Below are positions 21,886 through 37,022 of a stretch of DNA of 64,000 nucleotides, piece by piece. Origin of the DNA: Vigna angularis (Eukaryota; Streptophyta; Magnoliopsida; Fabales; Fabaceae); contig NC_068974.1 in assembly GCF_016808095.1 (NCBI RefSeq), forward strand, positions 15,500,001 to 15,564,000, given 5' to 3'. Position numbers and translations under genes: made by a program. The first letter of the stretch is position 1, and every line of letters starts with the position of its first letter. The notes under the pieces are model-generated. The model made no database searches, was not told where the DNA came from, and was given only the letters and a program-made list of their open reading frames with translations.

Positions 21886-23159
21886 TGATAACGGTTGAAA
21901 TACCATTATTTTTATACTTAATTTGGATAATAAATCAACCCTTTTTTACTTAGAAACTTGCTTTAACTCATGTTTTTGCTTTAGTTTTGTGAATAAAAGA
22001 GTTGAAGGTGAATTTATTAGTTTTGTGCTAGATTCCTTTGATTTTGTAGGCTATTGGAATGATTTGAAAGAAAAGTTAAAGTACCAAATGGTTGAAATGT
22101 AGAAAATTCAACCAGAACACGGAGAAGTCAAGCAGTCAACCAGAGTGCAGAAAAGTCAACCAGTCAACTAGAGTGCAGAAAAAGTAGCGCTGAGTGCCAG
22201 TTTTATGCCGCTTAGCGCCAGTTGACTGCCGTACTTGCCGCTGAGCGCCATTTTGGGCGCTGAGCGTTGTCGACTTGGGCCTGGGCCTGTTTTCTGTATT
22301 TTTAATGAATTATTTAAGGTTTTAGTCGACCTAGGGTTCATATCTTTGGATAGAAAGAGGCGAAATCACACTCCTTTCACCCCTTGGAGGTGGATTTTGG
22401 ATGCGGAAGCTCCTTTCTTCAAATTCTAGGGTTCTATTTTTCATTCTTTTCATCTAGTTTCACCATGTCTATGGTGAACTAAACCTCCATTGTTGTTGGG
22501 GAACCGATGTAATCCTTTGAAACTCTCATGTATTGAATTGGTTCTATATTTTATATGTTTTGCTTCATTAATTGTTAGGGTTTTTCTTCTACACTCTATG
22601 CATGCTTTGTTTAACTCATTCAATTGCATGATCATTGATGTTATTTATATGGACACATATAAGTAAATTTAGAACTGAGGAAATTCTCCCAAGAGCAATA
22701 TTACCTAGACATAGGGATAGGAGGATTGGTTGCCTTTAAGCTTCTGTGCGAATGTAATGCATGAATAGTTGCTAGGGAGACAAGACATTGTAAACTAGTG
22801 ATTAGGATTAGGCTTTCTTCACCGAGACATCGGTTTAAGGTAAATTAGAAAGTGACATTAACATTAATGAAGAAAGATGAATTCATGAACACAGGAGAGT
22901 GGATAGGATAAGTCGAAAACCTCAACAACATAATCATTCATATTTTACATCAATCTTTTTTGCTTCTTTCAATCCAATTGATCAAAACTTGCATTCATGT
23001 TTATTTTCCGCAATTCAAACACAATGATTTTTCTTACAAGTCTAATTTAAACAAGAAATCACATAATTGTTTAGGTCGTGAGTCCTTTGGGAAACGATAC
23101 TTGGTCTTACCATTTTATTATTACTTGATACGATTCGGTACACTTGCCGAGTGTTAACA
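21886..23159 (+). repeat. Athila-family solo LTR
   Basis: The LTR runs from TGATAACGGTTG to GTGTTAACA, 1274 bp, with no primer-binding site after it and no internal sequence on either side. Flanking bases GAAGG (21881-21885) and GAAGC (23160-23164) are a 5-bp target duplication with one mismatch. It was therefore left by recombination between two LTRs of a full element. GAGCGCCA motifs and the TATTTAAGG box are present at about 22185-22318. Confidence 0.9.
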
Positions 23160-23925
23160 GAAGCGCTGACTTACAAGGAGAGAAAATGTTGAAGAAGAAA
23201 AGGAAGAAGTTATATATGCGAAAAGCGACAACACATAACGAGTGGGAAAGTGAAAAATGTAGGAATTTCAATAACGGTTCACCATGAACCATCGTCGTAT
23301 GCCTTGGTAGAACTTTAACGTCGATTGATCACATAATCGTCATAATATGTAAGACTTTTAATGACAATTCTTAGTAGAACTATTGTTGTATGTCTTGGGA
23401 TGACTTTTAATGACAGTTCTTATATGTTTTTATTGTTGATATTAGGTATAAGTTTCTACAATTACGAGTAAGTAGTAAATTTGTCCAATAAACTATAAAT
23501 GCTAGATAATATGTTAATAAAGTATAATTAGTTCAATACTTTTTATTTTTCTTAACATCCAAACTTTAACTTGAGAGACACTCTTTTTAAGTCATGTTAA
23601 GCATCAATATGGTCTATGTCATCTTAGATAGGTTGACTTATCAATGCACACCAATCATTTGCTATCACATGAAAAATATTAAAAAAGAAAAACAATAACA
23701 AAAGAACATTGGAAAATCAAACTAAACCCATGAAAAAAAATAAAAACATAGCAAGGTTCCTTCAAAAGAAGCAAAACAACTCATAGGAAGTTTTTACCTA
23801 TTATGAAAAAATCAAGAACAATCCTAGATAACATAATATCATACAATTTATAATGATTTTTATATTTCTAATCTTAAAAAAGCCAACTTATCCACACAAT
23901 GATTTCATCACTAAAAATATAAGAA
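23160..23925. other. DNA-element-like repeats, no gene
   Basis: Between 23270 and 23440 a motif of the form 'ttttaatgacarttctta' and 'tgttgtatgtcttggg' recurs two or three times, like subterminal repeats of a DNA transposon. No terminus was identified. The rest, to about 23925, is AT-rich with nothing recognised. Confidence 0.35.
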
Positions 23926-24300
23926 CACTTAAACTTTATTCTTTTAAATATCTCCAAGCATTTTCTCTATCTTCCTCAATAAGAGACCAATGAACAATTT
24001 GAGAAACAACAATAATCTTAATAGTAAAAAATCACTTTCCAACCAAATATATCTAATGTAAACCTCCTAAGAATGCTTAATAGCAAAAATAACTCCTGTA
24101 ATTTTACAATATAAAAAATTTTATGCCTCCCAAAAAATAGAAAAACTACCAATATATTCACTTGCCTTTAAAATATCCAACACAAGTCACAAGACTATGA
24201 CTTCCAAAACATGCACCATCACTGTTCACATTAATCTAACCAATATGTTCAGGAATTAACAAAAGACTTGTATATGAGAAGAGTTTCTTCATGATTGGTG
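23926..24300 (-). pseudogene. RNase H domain relic (LINE-type)
   Basis: On the minus strand the sequence reads PEHIG, stop, INVNSDGACFGSHSLVTC, then GYFKGK, then AIKHS, stop, EVYIRYIWLESDFLLL. This fits plant LINE-associated RNase H domains, whose starting Asp lies in an N-x-DGA motif and which carry an LWLESDS-like block. Here Trp before INVN is a stop, and several other stops and at least one frameshift are present. Only this domain is recognisable, so it is an old relic. Confidence 0.6.
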
Positions 24301-24501
24301 AATTATATCAAAAGATTTTAAAATAAAGAAAATCATGTATATCTTTTTTCATATGTTTCATGAAAATTTACTCGTAAATCTTACATATCCTCTAGTATTG
24401 TGTACCGTAATTTGTAATGAAACACTTTGCTGAAATTTGTTATAATATGCTAAATCTTGTCTAAATTGTAGAGGTTCCAAAAATCTCTCTTAATAAAACT
24501 T

Positions 24502-25073
24502 GGGTTAAATATGTTTTTAGTCCTTCAATTATCAAGCGATTTTGTTTTTCGTCCCTCTTTCAAACTTTGTACGCTTTGATCCCTCTCCTTAAGGAAACTA
24601 TATTTTTTTGTCCTCCAAAACTAACGACGTTAGAATTAGACTGAGTTGGCTAACAAATTGTCTCGTCATTATTTTTTTTTTTGACACTAAGTCAATTGGT
24701 CCCTCACCGTGCAGTAATGACCGAACACTATTGTTAATGGCCGAACGGTTGTGACGACTGAATGGTAATGGTGACCGAACGGTATTGTTAATGGTCGAAC
24801 GGTTATGACGACTGAATGTGATGGTGACCGAACGGTGATGGTGACTGAATGGTGATGGTGACCGAACGGTGAGGGACAAATTGACTCGATGTCAGAAAAA
24901 AAATGACGTGGCACTTCACAATTAGCCACCTCACTTGATTTTTAACGACGTTTGTTTTGGACGACCAAAAATTATGGTTTCTTTAAGGAAAGGGATGAAA
25001 GCTTACAAAGTTTGAAAGATGGACAAAAAACAAAATCGCTTGATAGTTGAGGGACTAAAAACATATTTAACCC
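24502..25073. mobile_element. Mutator-like inverted-repeat element, 9-bp target duplication
   Basis: The 572-bp unit has long terminal inverted repeats of about 100 bp starting GGGTTAAATATGTTTTTAGT. It is flanked by ATAAAACTT (24493-24501) and ATAAAAGTT (25074-25082), a 9-bp duplication with one mismatch. Long inverted repeats with 9-bp duplications are typical of Mutator-like elements. The interior (24715-24875) is a tandem-like array of GACCGAACGGT and diverged copies joined by 'gatggt' or 'tgttaatg'. No transposase. Minus-strand open frames at 24598-24929 are products of the repeat. Confidence 0.85.
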
Positions 25074-25082
25074 ATAAAAGTT

Positions 25083-27574
25083 TTTACTTTTATTCCCGCT
25101 TCTGCTGTCACAAAACAATATTTTGAAAATAAAAAACAAAATAATACTTTTAAATGTCTTTGTATTTCTCTTGAGACCATAACTTCACTTTACCTCCATT
25201 AAATCTCCTTTTGCAATAACCCATTATCGCATCTCACCATCATGACAGCAGGGAAAAACGAAATGAGAGGGAAAGAGAAAGTGGAGGGCTCACCATGGGT
25301 CACTGTTATTATAGTTGATCAAAGACATTGTGGCTCATTGTTGTTGCACGGGCTCCATTGCAAGAAAGAACAAAGCCAAGAACTCGGGAGAGCACCACAA
25401 AAAAATGTCTAAATAATAATTAATTTTAAAGACATAAAGTGATTAATTATTATAGTAATTAATTTAGATATTAATTCTTTTGATATTCAAAACATCGATA
25501 ACTAATATTAGAAACTAAATTATAAAAACTATTTTAGATATCTATAATTTTTAGTTTACAAATTAATTATTACAGTGATTAATTATTTTTTATTTTTAAA
25601 ATTGATTATTACTTAAATGTTTTCTTGTGAGAAGGAGTTTTCAAAGGCGGAAAGTATCCGAGATCACTACAACGATTTTTACAAGTTTTATTGGACCAAG
25701 ATACTTTACAATGTGTTTCTTAGCCTTTTAATTTTTTATCGGGAAAAAAGTTGTGGACCTAGGAAAAGAAGAAAGACAAGAACTTGAGGGAGAAATAGTT
25801 TTCAAGGGTCCAAAGTATCTAACGTCACTGCAACAATTTTACAAGGTTTATTGGACCAATATATAAGTGTTTCTTAGCCTTTTTTTATTTTTATCTCTGA
25901 AAACAATTCGGCCATAAGATTTTTACATGTTAAACTTATGTGATTGGTAAATTGTTTCTAGTCTTTGGTGAATTAGTATTTTAATTTGTGATATTTTAGA
26001 AATAGGTTAAATTTTGGGATATGATCGGCTTTCGAGCAGTGTCCCATTTATGAAAGCTATCATTCTAAGTTCCCTTTTAATATGTATTTTAATTAATTTA
26101 TAATGAATACTATTAAGTTAATATCGTTTGATGAAACTGGAGTAGCTTTAAACTACTGAATCAAATCGTCCAACTCACTTGTATATTTGTGATTTTAATT
26201 TATTCTTTTTTTTTTCAGCCAAATAATGTTTCAAGTGTTCCTAACACTTCAATAGAAAGGAAGAAAATCATCTGCAATCAACAACCCATAGTGTATTTTC
26301 TTGAGTAACAACAAAAAAAAATTATAGTTCTTTATGTTTCATAAACCCACAATTTTCAAAAGTCCGATTAAGGATATCTTTAAAAGAAGTCACTTTATTA
26401 AAATTGTGTATAGATTATAACTCAGAATTCCCACCTAAACAAAAGAGTTTTTAGGCATATCCAAACAAAATTAACTCAAACTCAAAAAAACAAGGACAAA
26501 AAAAATGCAATTGCATTGTTTTTCATCGTTTAGGTCATAACTCCTTCCACTTCTCAAGCTTTATTTCTTTTCCTCTATTCGTGGCTCTCATTTTCTTTCT
26601 TTCAATTATAGAACAGGGATGCAAAACTTTCACTCAGAAATTTAGTATTGTCTTTTAGGGGTCAAATTTGTGTTGCATACATATGTGTCTCTAAATCATG
26701 ATGTTAATTCATTAATTAACTTGACTTAGTCGACGTTAACGTTACACTCAATTTTAGATTGAATTTTTTTATTAAGGCATTTTAGTGTTGATCAAACCAA
26801 TACTAGTGTATTTTTATTTTAGAATTTATTTAATTTAGCACGGGTTGGTCAATACCAATGATAGTAAATTAAAAAGATCTCTTACAATACATTCATATTC
26901 AACAAAATTAACAAAAAAATAGAAAAAAAATTATAATAAATGAAAGAAATGAATGTGTATGTATGAACATGGAGGGAAGAAATGAGTATGAAGGAAAAAT
27001 ATGGATGAAGGAGAAGAGGAGAAGAACTTGGATAAAGGAAATGAGAAAAAATAAATTAGATGAATAAATTTATGTCAATGAAGAAGATGGATGTGGGTGA
27101 AAAATATGAGTGTGAAGATATTTTTAAATATAAGTGTTATAAGATTTATATAAAAAACAAGAGAAGAAAATTACGAGTGAAAAAAATTGTCATGTTTAAA
27201 TTTGGACCATTAAAATAAAAGTAATCTACAATTTATATTCAATATTAAGAGAAGACATGAAATTTATAACATAGGGTTAACTTAGTTTATGATTAACTTA
27301 AATTAATATAAATACTAAAAACAAATAAGATAAGGTCAAGGTGAACTGTCGAAACTAACCTTATTTATTTTAGTTTTTTTATTATAATTAGTATTAGTTA
27401 AGTTATTACTAACTTAAATAAATAAAATATTAAAATAAAATAAGATTAGGTATACTTAATTGAAACTAACTTAACTAAATAAAATATTAAAACTAAATAA
27501 GATTAGTGTTTACTATATATTAACCTTATTTATTTTAATATGTATTTTATTTTTATAGTTAGCATCTACTTAGT
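25083..27574. other. AT-rich intergenic DNA with a candidate MITE
   Basis: No gene recognised. At about 25393-25626 the two ends are roughly inverted copies ('aaaatgtctaaataataattaatttt' class, and the reverse near 25600), suggesting an AT-rich MITE. Bases 25630-25735 and 25795-25895 are diverged copies of each other (shared 'tttattggaccaa' and 'gtgtttcttagcctttt'). From 27290 to 27560 a motif 'aactaaccttatttattttag' and its variants repeat several times. Confidence 0.4.
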
Positions 27575-29999
27575 TAGGGATGACAATGGGTCGGGTCGGA
27601 TACGGATAGTGCCTACCCGCAACCTAACTCATATGTAAAAACTTGTACCCGTTATCCGCCCTACTACCCCGTTGGATACCCGCATAAAAAAATTCACGGA
27701 TTTTTTCCAACCCGCAGATACCCGTTGGATACCTTCTTCCAATTACTAAGCGCAAATTATGGCCCAAACTTTATTCTCCTTTCTTATTCAGAACTCATAA
27801 ACCCTAGTGTTTTCAGTTCAAAGAGAGTAGTCGTCTCCTCCTCCACTTGCGGACTGTCCTCCATCCACCTAGAAGCGTCGCGTTCTCCTCCAGCTGGCCC
27901 AGACCATCGTCGTCGCCACCGCCTACGAGAGTTAAGGGGAGAAAAGCAAACCCTAGTCATTTTTCTTTTCGTTTTATTTTTTTTCTTCTCTTCAAAAATC
28001 TCAAATCCTAAGATATTGGGAGGGATGTTAAAATAGAATGGCTTAGTTTCTCACACCAAGAGGGGGGTGAATTGGTGAAGTGTAAAAATTATTATCTTTC
28101 AAAAACTAATTCACAAAATAAGATGCTTTTACACTTTTCTTGAATCGCAAGTTAAAAGATATGCAATGCAACAGTAAACTTAATTGAATATACTAACAAC
28201 GTAATTGACTTAATAAAAGAGTGTAGGGATTAGAAAATTCAAATGATGATTTTTGTACTGGTTCGGCCAAGCCTACATCTAGTGTCCTTCCAACCATAGG
28301 AAGCAAATGCACTATAAAGATCAAGGTTTTTACAACAAGGTTTTTACCGAGACCTTACGTCAAAAGTGTAAAACACCTATCTAAATCTCTAATCTAAATA
28401 TAGGCAGTAAACAATACAGACACGCAACAAGAACACCCTCTTCTATTGTCAAACCCTTTGAGTCACCCTCAAAGTCAAGAACACAGTTCTTCTTCCTGTA
28501 ATCACAACAAGTAAACGAGTCAATCTTCATGATTGCAAAAATTCCTGATCACGCAGATTACACCTTTCTGTGTAGATAGATCAAATGTTCAAACCCAGAA
28601 AATCTTACTTCTCAAGAAACCTCTAAGACTTGATCACCACGATCAATCTCTGGTTCTTGGAGCTTCTCTTTTCTCTGTAAGAAATCACAGCATTTTCTAA
28701 AATATATGAAAGTGTTAGAATCAAAAGTTCTTACAGAATTCAAATCAGCGTCAATTTATGGCATTACACACATCACACGCATTTTAATCGATTTAGTTAT
28801 TAATCTAGTCGAATACACTTTGTAGTTATAACAAACTAACAACAATCACAACATTTAATTGATTACACATTTAATACAATTGACTTGCAATAAATGTTTG
28901 GTTAACATATTTAAAAATATGACCGTCATGTCAATTGTGACAAGCATTTAATAGTTTTCAAAAACTTAACAGACTTAATCGAATATAAGAAGCATTCATT
29001 TGATTAAGTAAAAACACTTAGAACAATTTTTGAAAACTTTTCTCTTCAAAATATCTCATAGCACACTTGAAAAGAGTTTGTGCAAACCCACGAGTTTTAA
29101 TCAATTCATCCCATAATGTAATCGACTTAAAGTTGTTTATTTTGCCACACATTAAAGTTCAACCAAAGTGTTTGTGGTTTTCCATTTCCAAAAACTCATG
29201 TCAAGCATACACATATAAAATCACTTATTAAACACAATGATATGCAATGAACAACACAATCATGTTCACAAATATGCTTATACAAATTTATCATAGTAAA
29301 CAAAAACATATAACGTGTAAGCATAGAACATGTAACACAGAAGACTCATGTGTTATTAATTATGTGTTGTCATATTAAAAACATAGATATCATTGAGATT
29401 GTAGGTTCAGCTAAACCAATACTCCCCTATCAACAATCTCAACATGGGATGTGCGATGTAAGTAAGAGAATGGAAGGAAGAGATGTTGACTTGTTCGCGA
29501 GGGTGTGAGAGGACGAAACTTTGGGGGTTTTATGGTTTTGGGAAGAAGAAAGGAAAGATCTTTGAGAGCGAGAGAGATTTCTTGCGTTTTTGGAAAAACA
29601 TGAGGGAAAATCTAATTAGTGAGGTAGTGAGGAAGACAAAGGAAAAAGAATTGGGACAACTCCTTAGGGTTTTACGGTAGAGGGATGGGAAGGAATGAGA
29701 CAACTCTTTTTCCTTATTTTGATTGAAGAGAAAACCCTAAAAAGAGATTTGGGCTTTGGCCTATTTTTACAAAAAATTAAATAGTTAAAAAAAATAATGG
29801 GATAAAATTGTAATTTTATTATTCAAACGGGTAATGGATACCCGCAGGTACGGATAGTGTGATACCTGAACCCGACCCGTTAACAAGCGGGTATTAAAAT
29901 ATCCGCTACCCGCAGGTACCTCTTACCCGCGGGTACTAAATACCTGTAACGGATTTTACTTACGGATATCCGCGGATTCGGATTTATTTGTCATCTCTA
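27575..29999. mobile_element. hAT-type element carrying exon-like sequence
   Basis: The ends are TAGGGATGACAATGGG (27575) and TTGTCATCTCTA (29999), the same terminal family as 14314-14874. Both ends are packed with ACCCG/CGGGT and 'atccgc' repeats. Flanking octamers TACTTAGT and CACTTAAC agree at 5 of 8 positions, a weak target duplication. Without the nested SIRE solo LTR (28026-29444) the element is about 1 kb. Its middle is not the usual AT-rich filler: 27740-28020 includes AAACCCTAG motifs and a GC-rich coding-like stretch (RSPPAGPDHRRRHRLRELRG), and 29450-29690 is purine-rich with an open frame. That is the look of a captured 5' gene end. No function can be assigned. Confidence 0.7.
28026..29444 (-). 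repeat. SIRE-family solo LTR
   Basis: On the minus strand it begins TGTTGAGATTG at 29444 and ends TATTTTAACA at 28026, 1419 bp. It aligns with 4329-5663 ('ctggttcggccaagcctacat', 'gtaatcacaa', 'gcacacttgaaa', 'gtgtttgtggttttcc'). Flanking bases AGGGA and TGGGA form a 5-bp duplication with one mismatch. No internal region is attached, so it is a solo LTR inserted in the hAT-type element. Confidence 0.85.
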
Positions 30000-30830
30000 C
30001 ACTTAACCAATACTTAATAAATATATCTAAATATTAAAAATAAAAAAGGTTAATATCTACTAAGTCGATACTATCCTTATTTTTTTTATATAATTAACAT
30101 CTATTTAGCTTGTACAATCTTAAATAAATTTTTATTTTAGTTAACGTTTATTAAATCTATGTTTTTTTTTCTTTGTTTTAAAATTAATCATTTGCATCGT
30201 ATTATAATTAACTAAACTGACATTAATAACATTATCATTTGGTCGCCTCTAATATTTGAAAGTTATATTTATTGCAAACCATCAAATTCTCTTTTGGGTG
30301 AGGAAGCCTATTAATTCCCTGTGGCTTGGACCTCTCCTGAACAAATATAGTTAATTCTTTTTGCATTGCTTGCTCTCAATCATGCGCTTTCTATTTGGCT
30401 TAGTGGAATGCTGGAGAGTTGTTTTTCTTTTTTTTAACTCCATTCACTAAGTGGATATAGATTTTGTTTTTAATTCTCATTAAATTTTGGTCGCCTATAG
30501 GAAAAGAAAATTATTGTGTTCATCTGTTAAATGAGTGTGTCGCTGATTTATGATTGATACATATAATGTCCATGCATATTCATCTCAACTTATTTAACAA
30601 CACTAAAAATATTCTCTCATTTATTGACCCAAATGATTTTTCAAGTGAAATAGTTCTGTATCATTTTGTGTTCAATTTGTTGTAAAAGAAAACCTTGATT
30701 TGTTATAATTGTTTAAAATAGTTAAACAAAGTTATTTTCAATTTAAAACTAACCTTAAGCATAGCGAAAGTTACCGAATGTAAAGGACAATGATGTTTTC
30801 ATAGTCGAAAACAAGTTTCCATATTGGTAG
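30000..30830. other. Upstream flank of the first kinase gene
   Basis: No gene. From about 30340 to 30760 this matches 50060-50410 upstream of the second kinase gene ('agttgtttttctt', 'cattaagtgg', 'atattctctcatttattga', 'aagtgaaa'). The block duplication that made the two genes therefore includes this flank. Confidence 0.6.
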
Positions 30831-30839
30831 TAATACTCT

Positions 30840-30846
30840 TATATAT
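30840..30846 (+). promoter_or_regulatory. Possible TATA box of the first kinase gene
   Basis: A TATATAT-type sequence lies about 160 bases before the chosen start codon at 31005. The equivalent proximal region is absent upstream of the second gene. Assignment is by position only. Confidence 0.35.
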
Positions 30847-31004
30847 TCTGGATGTACCATAAAAAAAAGCCAAAAGTTACGGAATGCACTTGAAAAATTG
30901 AAAGCAGTTAACGAGCACCACTCGTTACTCCTAAATGATAAACGATGGTCCCTTCCCACATCCAGGGTTAGTAAACCTTGCAGTCTGAACTTTCAAATTC
31001 GAAG

Positions 31005-33936
<2,932 letters not shown>

Positions 33937-34619
33937 GTGTAGATCGATATTCTTGTTTTATTTATACATAGTTTAATTTCAATTTTGGTTCTCAGTTATT
34001 GTAACTATAGTTTCAGTTACTCAAGTTTCAATTATGCTAATTAGATTCACGTCATCTACCTATCACAAATATGTGAATAGATTGTAATTGTGTCAATTAG
34101 GTCATGCATATAAAGCAATTTTGAAATGTGAATTGAAGTTTAATTACTTATGAGAGTGTATAAGAATCAACAATCATGCAATTGCAATATTGGAGGGATT
34201 TGCAATAATTGAAAGAATTTGGACGAGAGTATGCAATTGCAGTAATGTAGGGATATGCAATTATTGAAGGATTTGGATGAGAGTGTGTAAATCAACAATG
34301 GTACAATTACAAAAATTGGACATGTGAATTTGGCCACACTCACGTGATTCATATGAAACACTTTTTAAAGTTAAAAATAATTTAAATTGAAAATGAAAAA
34401 TAATACACAAAAATATTTATACACATGAAAAATATTTATTCATTCCAAATCCAAATTAAATGAGTAAGTTTGACTTAAGTTAGGCTATACCAACACCATC
34501 TTAGGTTGGTCGAGAGGGTCTAGTGAAGCCCATTCTAAGTTAGGCTAAGTCAGATAATGGCCTATATGATATATCATAATTTAATACCCTAGTAAAAAAA
34601 AAGTTTTTTAACGTGCTAT
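33937..34619. other. Downstream flank of copy 1
   Basis: No gene. The part to about 34180 matches 55180-55440 after the second kinase gene ('aattatgctaatt', 'gtcatgcatataaagcaattttgaaa'), so the duplicated block includes the 3' flank. A local repeat 'atgcaattgca...ggatttgcaattattgaa' occurs twice at 34175-34280. Confidence 0.5.
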
Positions 34620-34903
34620 ATACGCTTCGGTTTTATCGAAATCTAAACGTATAAAAGCACGATGACATTTTCGTAGTTTTAACGAAAGTATATGCCTCGG
34701 TTGTACAGGAACCGATGTCTAAAGGGGATACTACCTCGGTTCTGAGAACAACCGAGACAGAAAACCCTGCTGCACACTTGCAAAAAGGACTTTTCACTTT
34801 CTAGACTTTTTGAAATAGGGCTACGACCTCGGTTCTGAGAACAACCGAGGCAAAAAACCCTGTTGCCCACTTGCAAAGAGGACTTTTCACCTGACAAACT
34901 TTT
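34620..34903. repeat. Two 110-bp direct repeats with CCTCGGTT inverted motifs
   Basis: Units at about 34730-34815 and 34825-34900 share 'cctcggttctgagaacaac', 'aaccctg', 'cacttgcaaa' and 'ggacttttcac'. Within each, CCTCGGTT and AACCGAGG face each other as a hairpin of about 8 bp around 'ctgaga'. Motifs of this kind occur in the subterminal parts of CACTA-like DNA elements; no terminus was seen. The copia LTR follows directly. Confidence 0.55.
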
Positions 34904-35090
34904 TGTTGTAATTTGAGATAATATCTTTAGAATCTTTCTAATTAGAGGAAATAGATACATAATCTTTTATTTTATTTTATTTTCCTAGTTTTCCTATTTC
35001 TCTTTTTAGGAGAATTAGATTATTACAAATAGAGGGTATGAGAATGTATTTTTCGTGATTGAGAATAATAAAATAAGTCTTATTTTCAAC
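34904..35090 (+). repeat. Ty1/copia 5' LTR, short
   Basis: About 187 bp from TGTTGTAATTTGAG to TTTTCAAC, just before a primer-binding site TGGTGTCAGAGC (35092-35103), which differs at one base from the usual plant initiator tRNA-Met site TGGTATCAGAGC. The polyprotein gene begins 485 bases downstream. No 3' LTR was found because the element is cut at about 39264. Confidence 0.75.
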
Positions 35091-35309
35091 TTGGTGTCAG
35101 AGCTCCTGATCTTGGGGCTCCATTTTGCTGCAACAGTCACACCGTCGCCGCTGTCTGACCATTGTCGTTGCCGCCATCGCCGGTTGGGGTCGTTGATAGG
35201 GTAAAAAGGTGCGGTTAACACCGGCGATCACAACGCCAAAATTTGCTCCGTCAGAGGATCCGCCACTATCGTCGGCAAGTGTAGCCCAAGCGCCCACCTC
35301 CAGCGAGCC

Positions 35310-35570
35310 CCACTCGCCGCCGCTGCCATAGACAGGGTCGCCGGAGCCTGCTGAGTCTATTCCTAGGGTCGGTGACGACTTGTTTAGGATATATTCCAGT
35401 AGATCTGAGTTTTAAGTTTTGCCCCTTTGTTTCTTGGTGCGACCTACTCACCGCCGCTGCCACAGAGGAGTCGCCGGAGCCTCTTGAGTCTGTTCATAGG
35501 GTTGGTGACGACCCGTTTGGCCTATATTTGAGTAGATCTGAGTTTGAAGGTTTTGTTCCTTTTCTTGGGT
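35310..35570 (+). repeat. Tandem duplication in copia leader
   Basis: Two diverged copies of a segment of roughly 120-130 bases in the leader share 'gccggagcct', 'gagtct', 'ggtgacgac' and 'agtagatctgagttt'. The copies are near 35340-35415 and 35470-35555. Open frames across it (35372-35575) are continuations from the gag frame rather than a gene. Confidence 0.55.
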
Positions 35571-37022
35571 ACAGGATGTCTGAAGTAAAAATTATTCCTT
35601 TGGGGGTACCTAATGACCTACCAAATATAGGAAGTACCTGTTGGTTGGATGGTAAGAATTACTTACAATGGAGGCAATTTATTCGAAGGGTTCTCAAGGG
35701 TCGTTCAAAACTTGATCACATAGATGGAGGAGGACCAGGACCAGACGACACTCATTTTTAGATTTGGGACAATGAAGATTCATTAATTATGACTTGGATG
35801 TGGAAATCCATGATTCCTAAGATAAGGAAAAATTATATGTTTCATTCTTCTGCAAAAGAAATATGGGATGATTTACAGAGTACCTTTTTTTTTTAAAAAG
35901 GATCTTGCTGCTTACTATGACATAAAGAACAAGATATTTAATACAAAACAAGGCTTCCTTTCCGTATCAAAATATCACGGAATCTTGAATGGTCTTTGGA
36001 TGGAACTCGATCAGATCCCAACAATAAAGATGTGTAAAACAAATGCTGCCGTTCTTGCTAAATTCATTGAAAGGGAAAAAATCTTTAAATTTCTCCTGGG
36101 CCTGAATCATGAGTACGACCCAATTCGAGTTCAGATTTTTGGAAGAGAAAAATTACTATCCTTGTCAGAAGTTTTCTTTATGGTAAGAGGAGAAGAAACC
36201 CGAAGAACTGTCATGCTTAATGGAGGGATCTCCAACACAGGCTCTGCCATGACAAATGGAAAGGGAGTCCACAAGGGCACAAATGCTAGGGGAAAGACGT
36301 TTAAAAAAGGTAATCATGGGGACTATTGTTCATATTGTAAAAGATCTGGACATACCAAGGAAATATGCTTCAAACTCCATGGAAGAAAGAATGTTCTCGA
36401 GCGCATGGGAAACAACAAAGGGTCTACTCAAAGATGGGTAAATCATACTACCTCAGAATGGGAAGCCACCAATCCATCTAGTCCTTCACACACACCACCA
36501 AATCTTAATATGAAAGCTTATAAGGAGAAACTCAAACGCTTGGAAGTAATGGTTGAATCAATGAGTAAGCCCTCTGAATCATGTACTCTGTCCATAAAAG
36601 GTAAGATTTGTCTCAATACTATTGGTCATGTGTCTCAACGTATTTGGATCCTTGATTCGGGTGCAACTGATCATATGACACCTTATAGTGGGGTCTTTCG
36701 ACTCATATGGAAAAAGCAATGAAGAACAACTTATTACAGTTGCAAATGGTCAGGGTATACCTATATGCGGTTCTGGGAATATAATTTTAGACTCATCTAT
36801 TATATTAAAGGATGTTTTACATGTTCCTCAATTAGCTAATAGTCTTATCTCTATGAAAAAACTCATTGTTAACACTTCGACAAGTGTACTGAATCGTATC
36901 AAGTAATAATAAATGGTAAGACCAAGTATCGTTTCCTAAAGGACTCACGGCCTAGACAGTTTTATGTGATTTCTTGATTAAATTAGACATGTAAACAAAA
37001 TCTTTGTAGTTCAATTGCGAAA

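Noticed and set aside
24598..24929. Minus-strand frames rich in Ser, His and Arg
   Set aside because: They translate the decamer array inside the Mutator-like element in two frames; no protein is expected.
30978..31004. Upstream ATG for kinase copy 1
   Set aside because: It adds nine polar residues before a signal peptide; the paralogue has its equivalent start at the second ATG, and nothing upstream is conserved.
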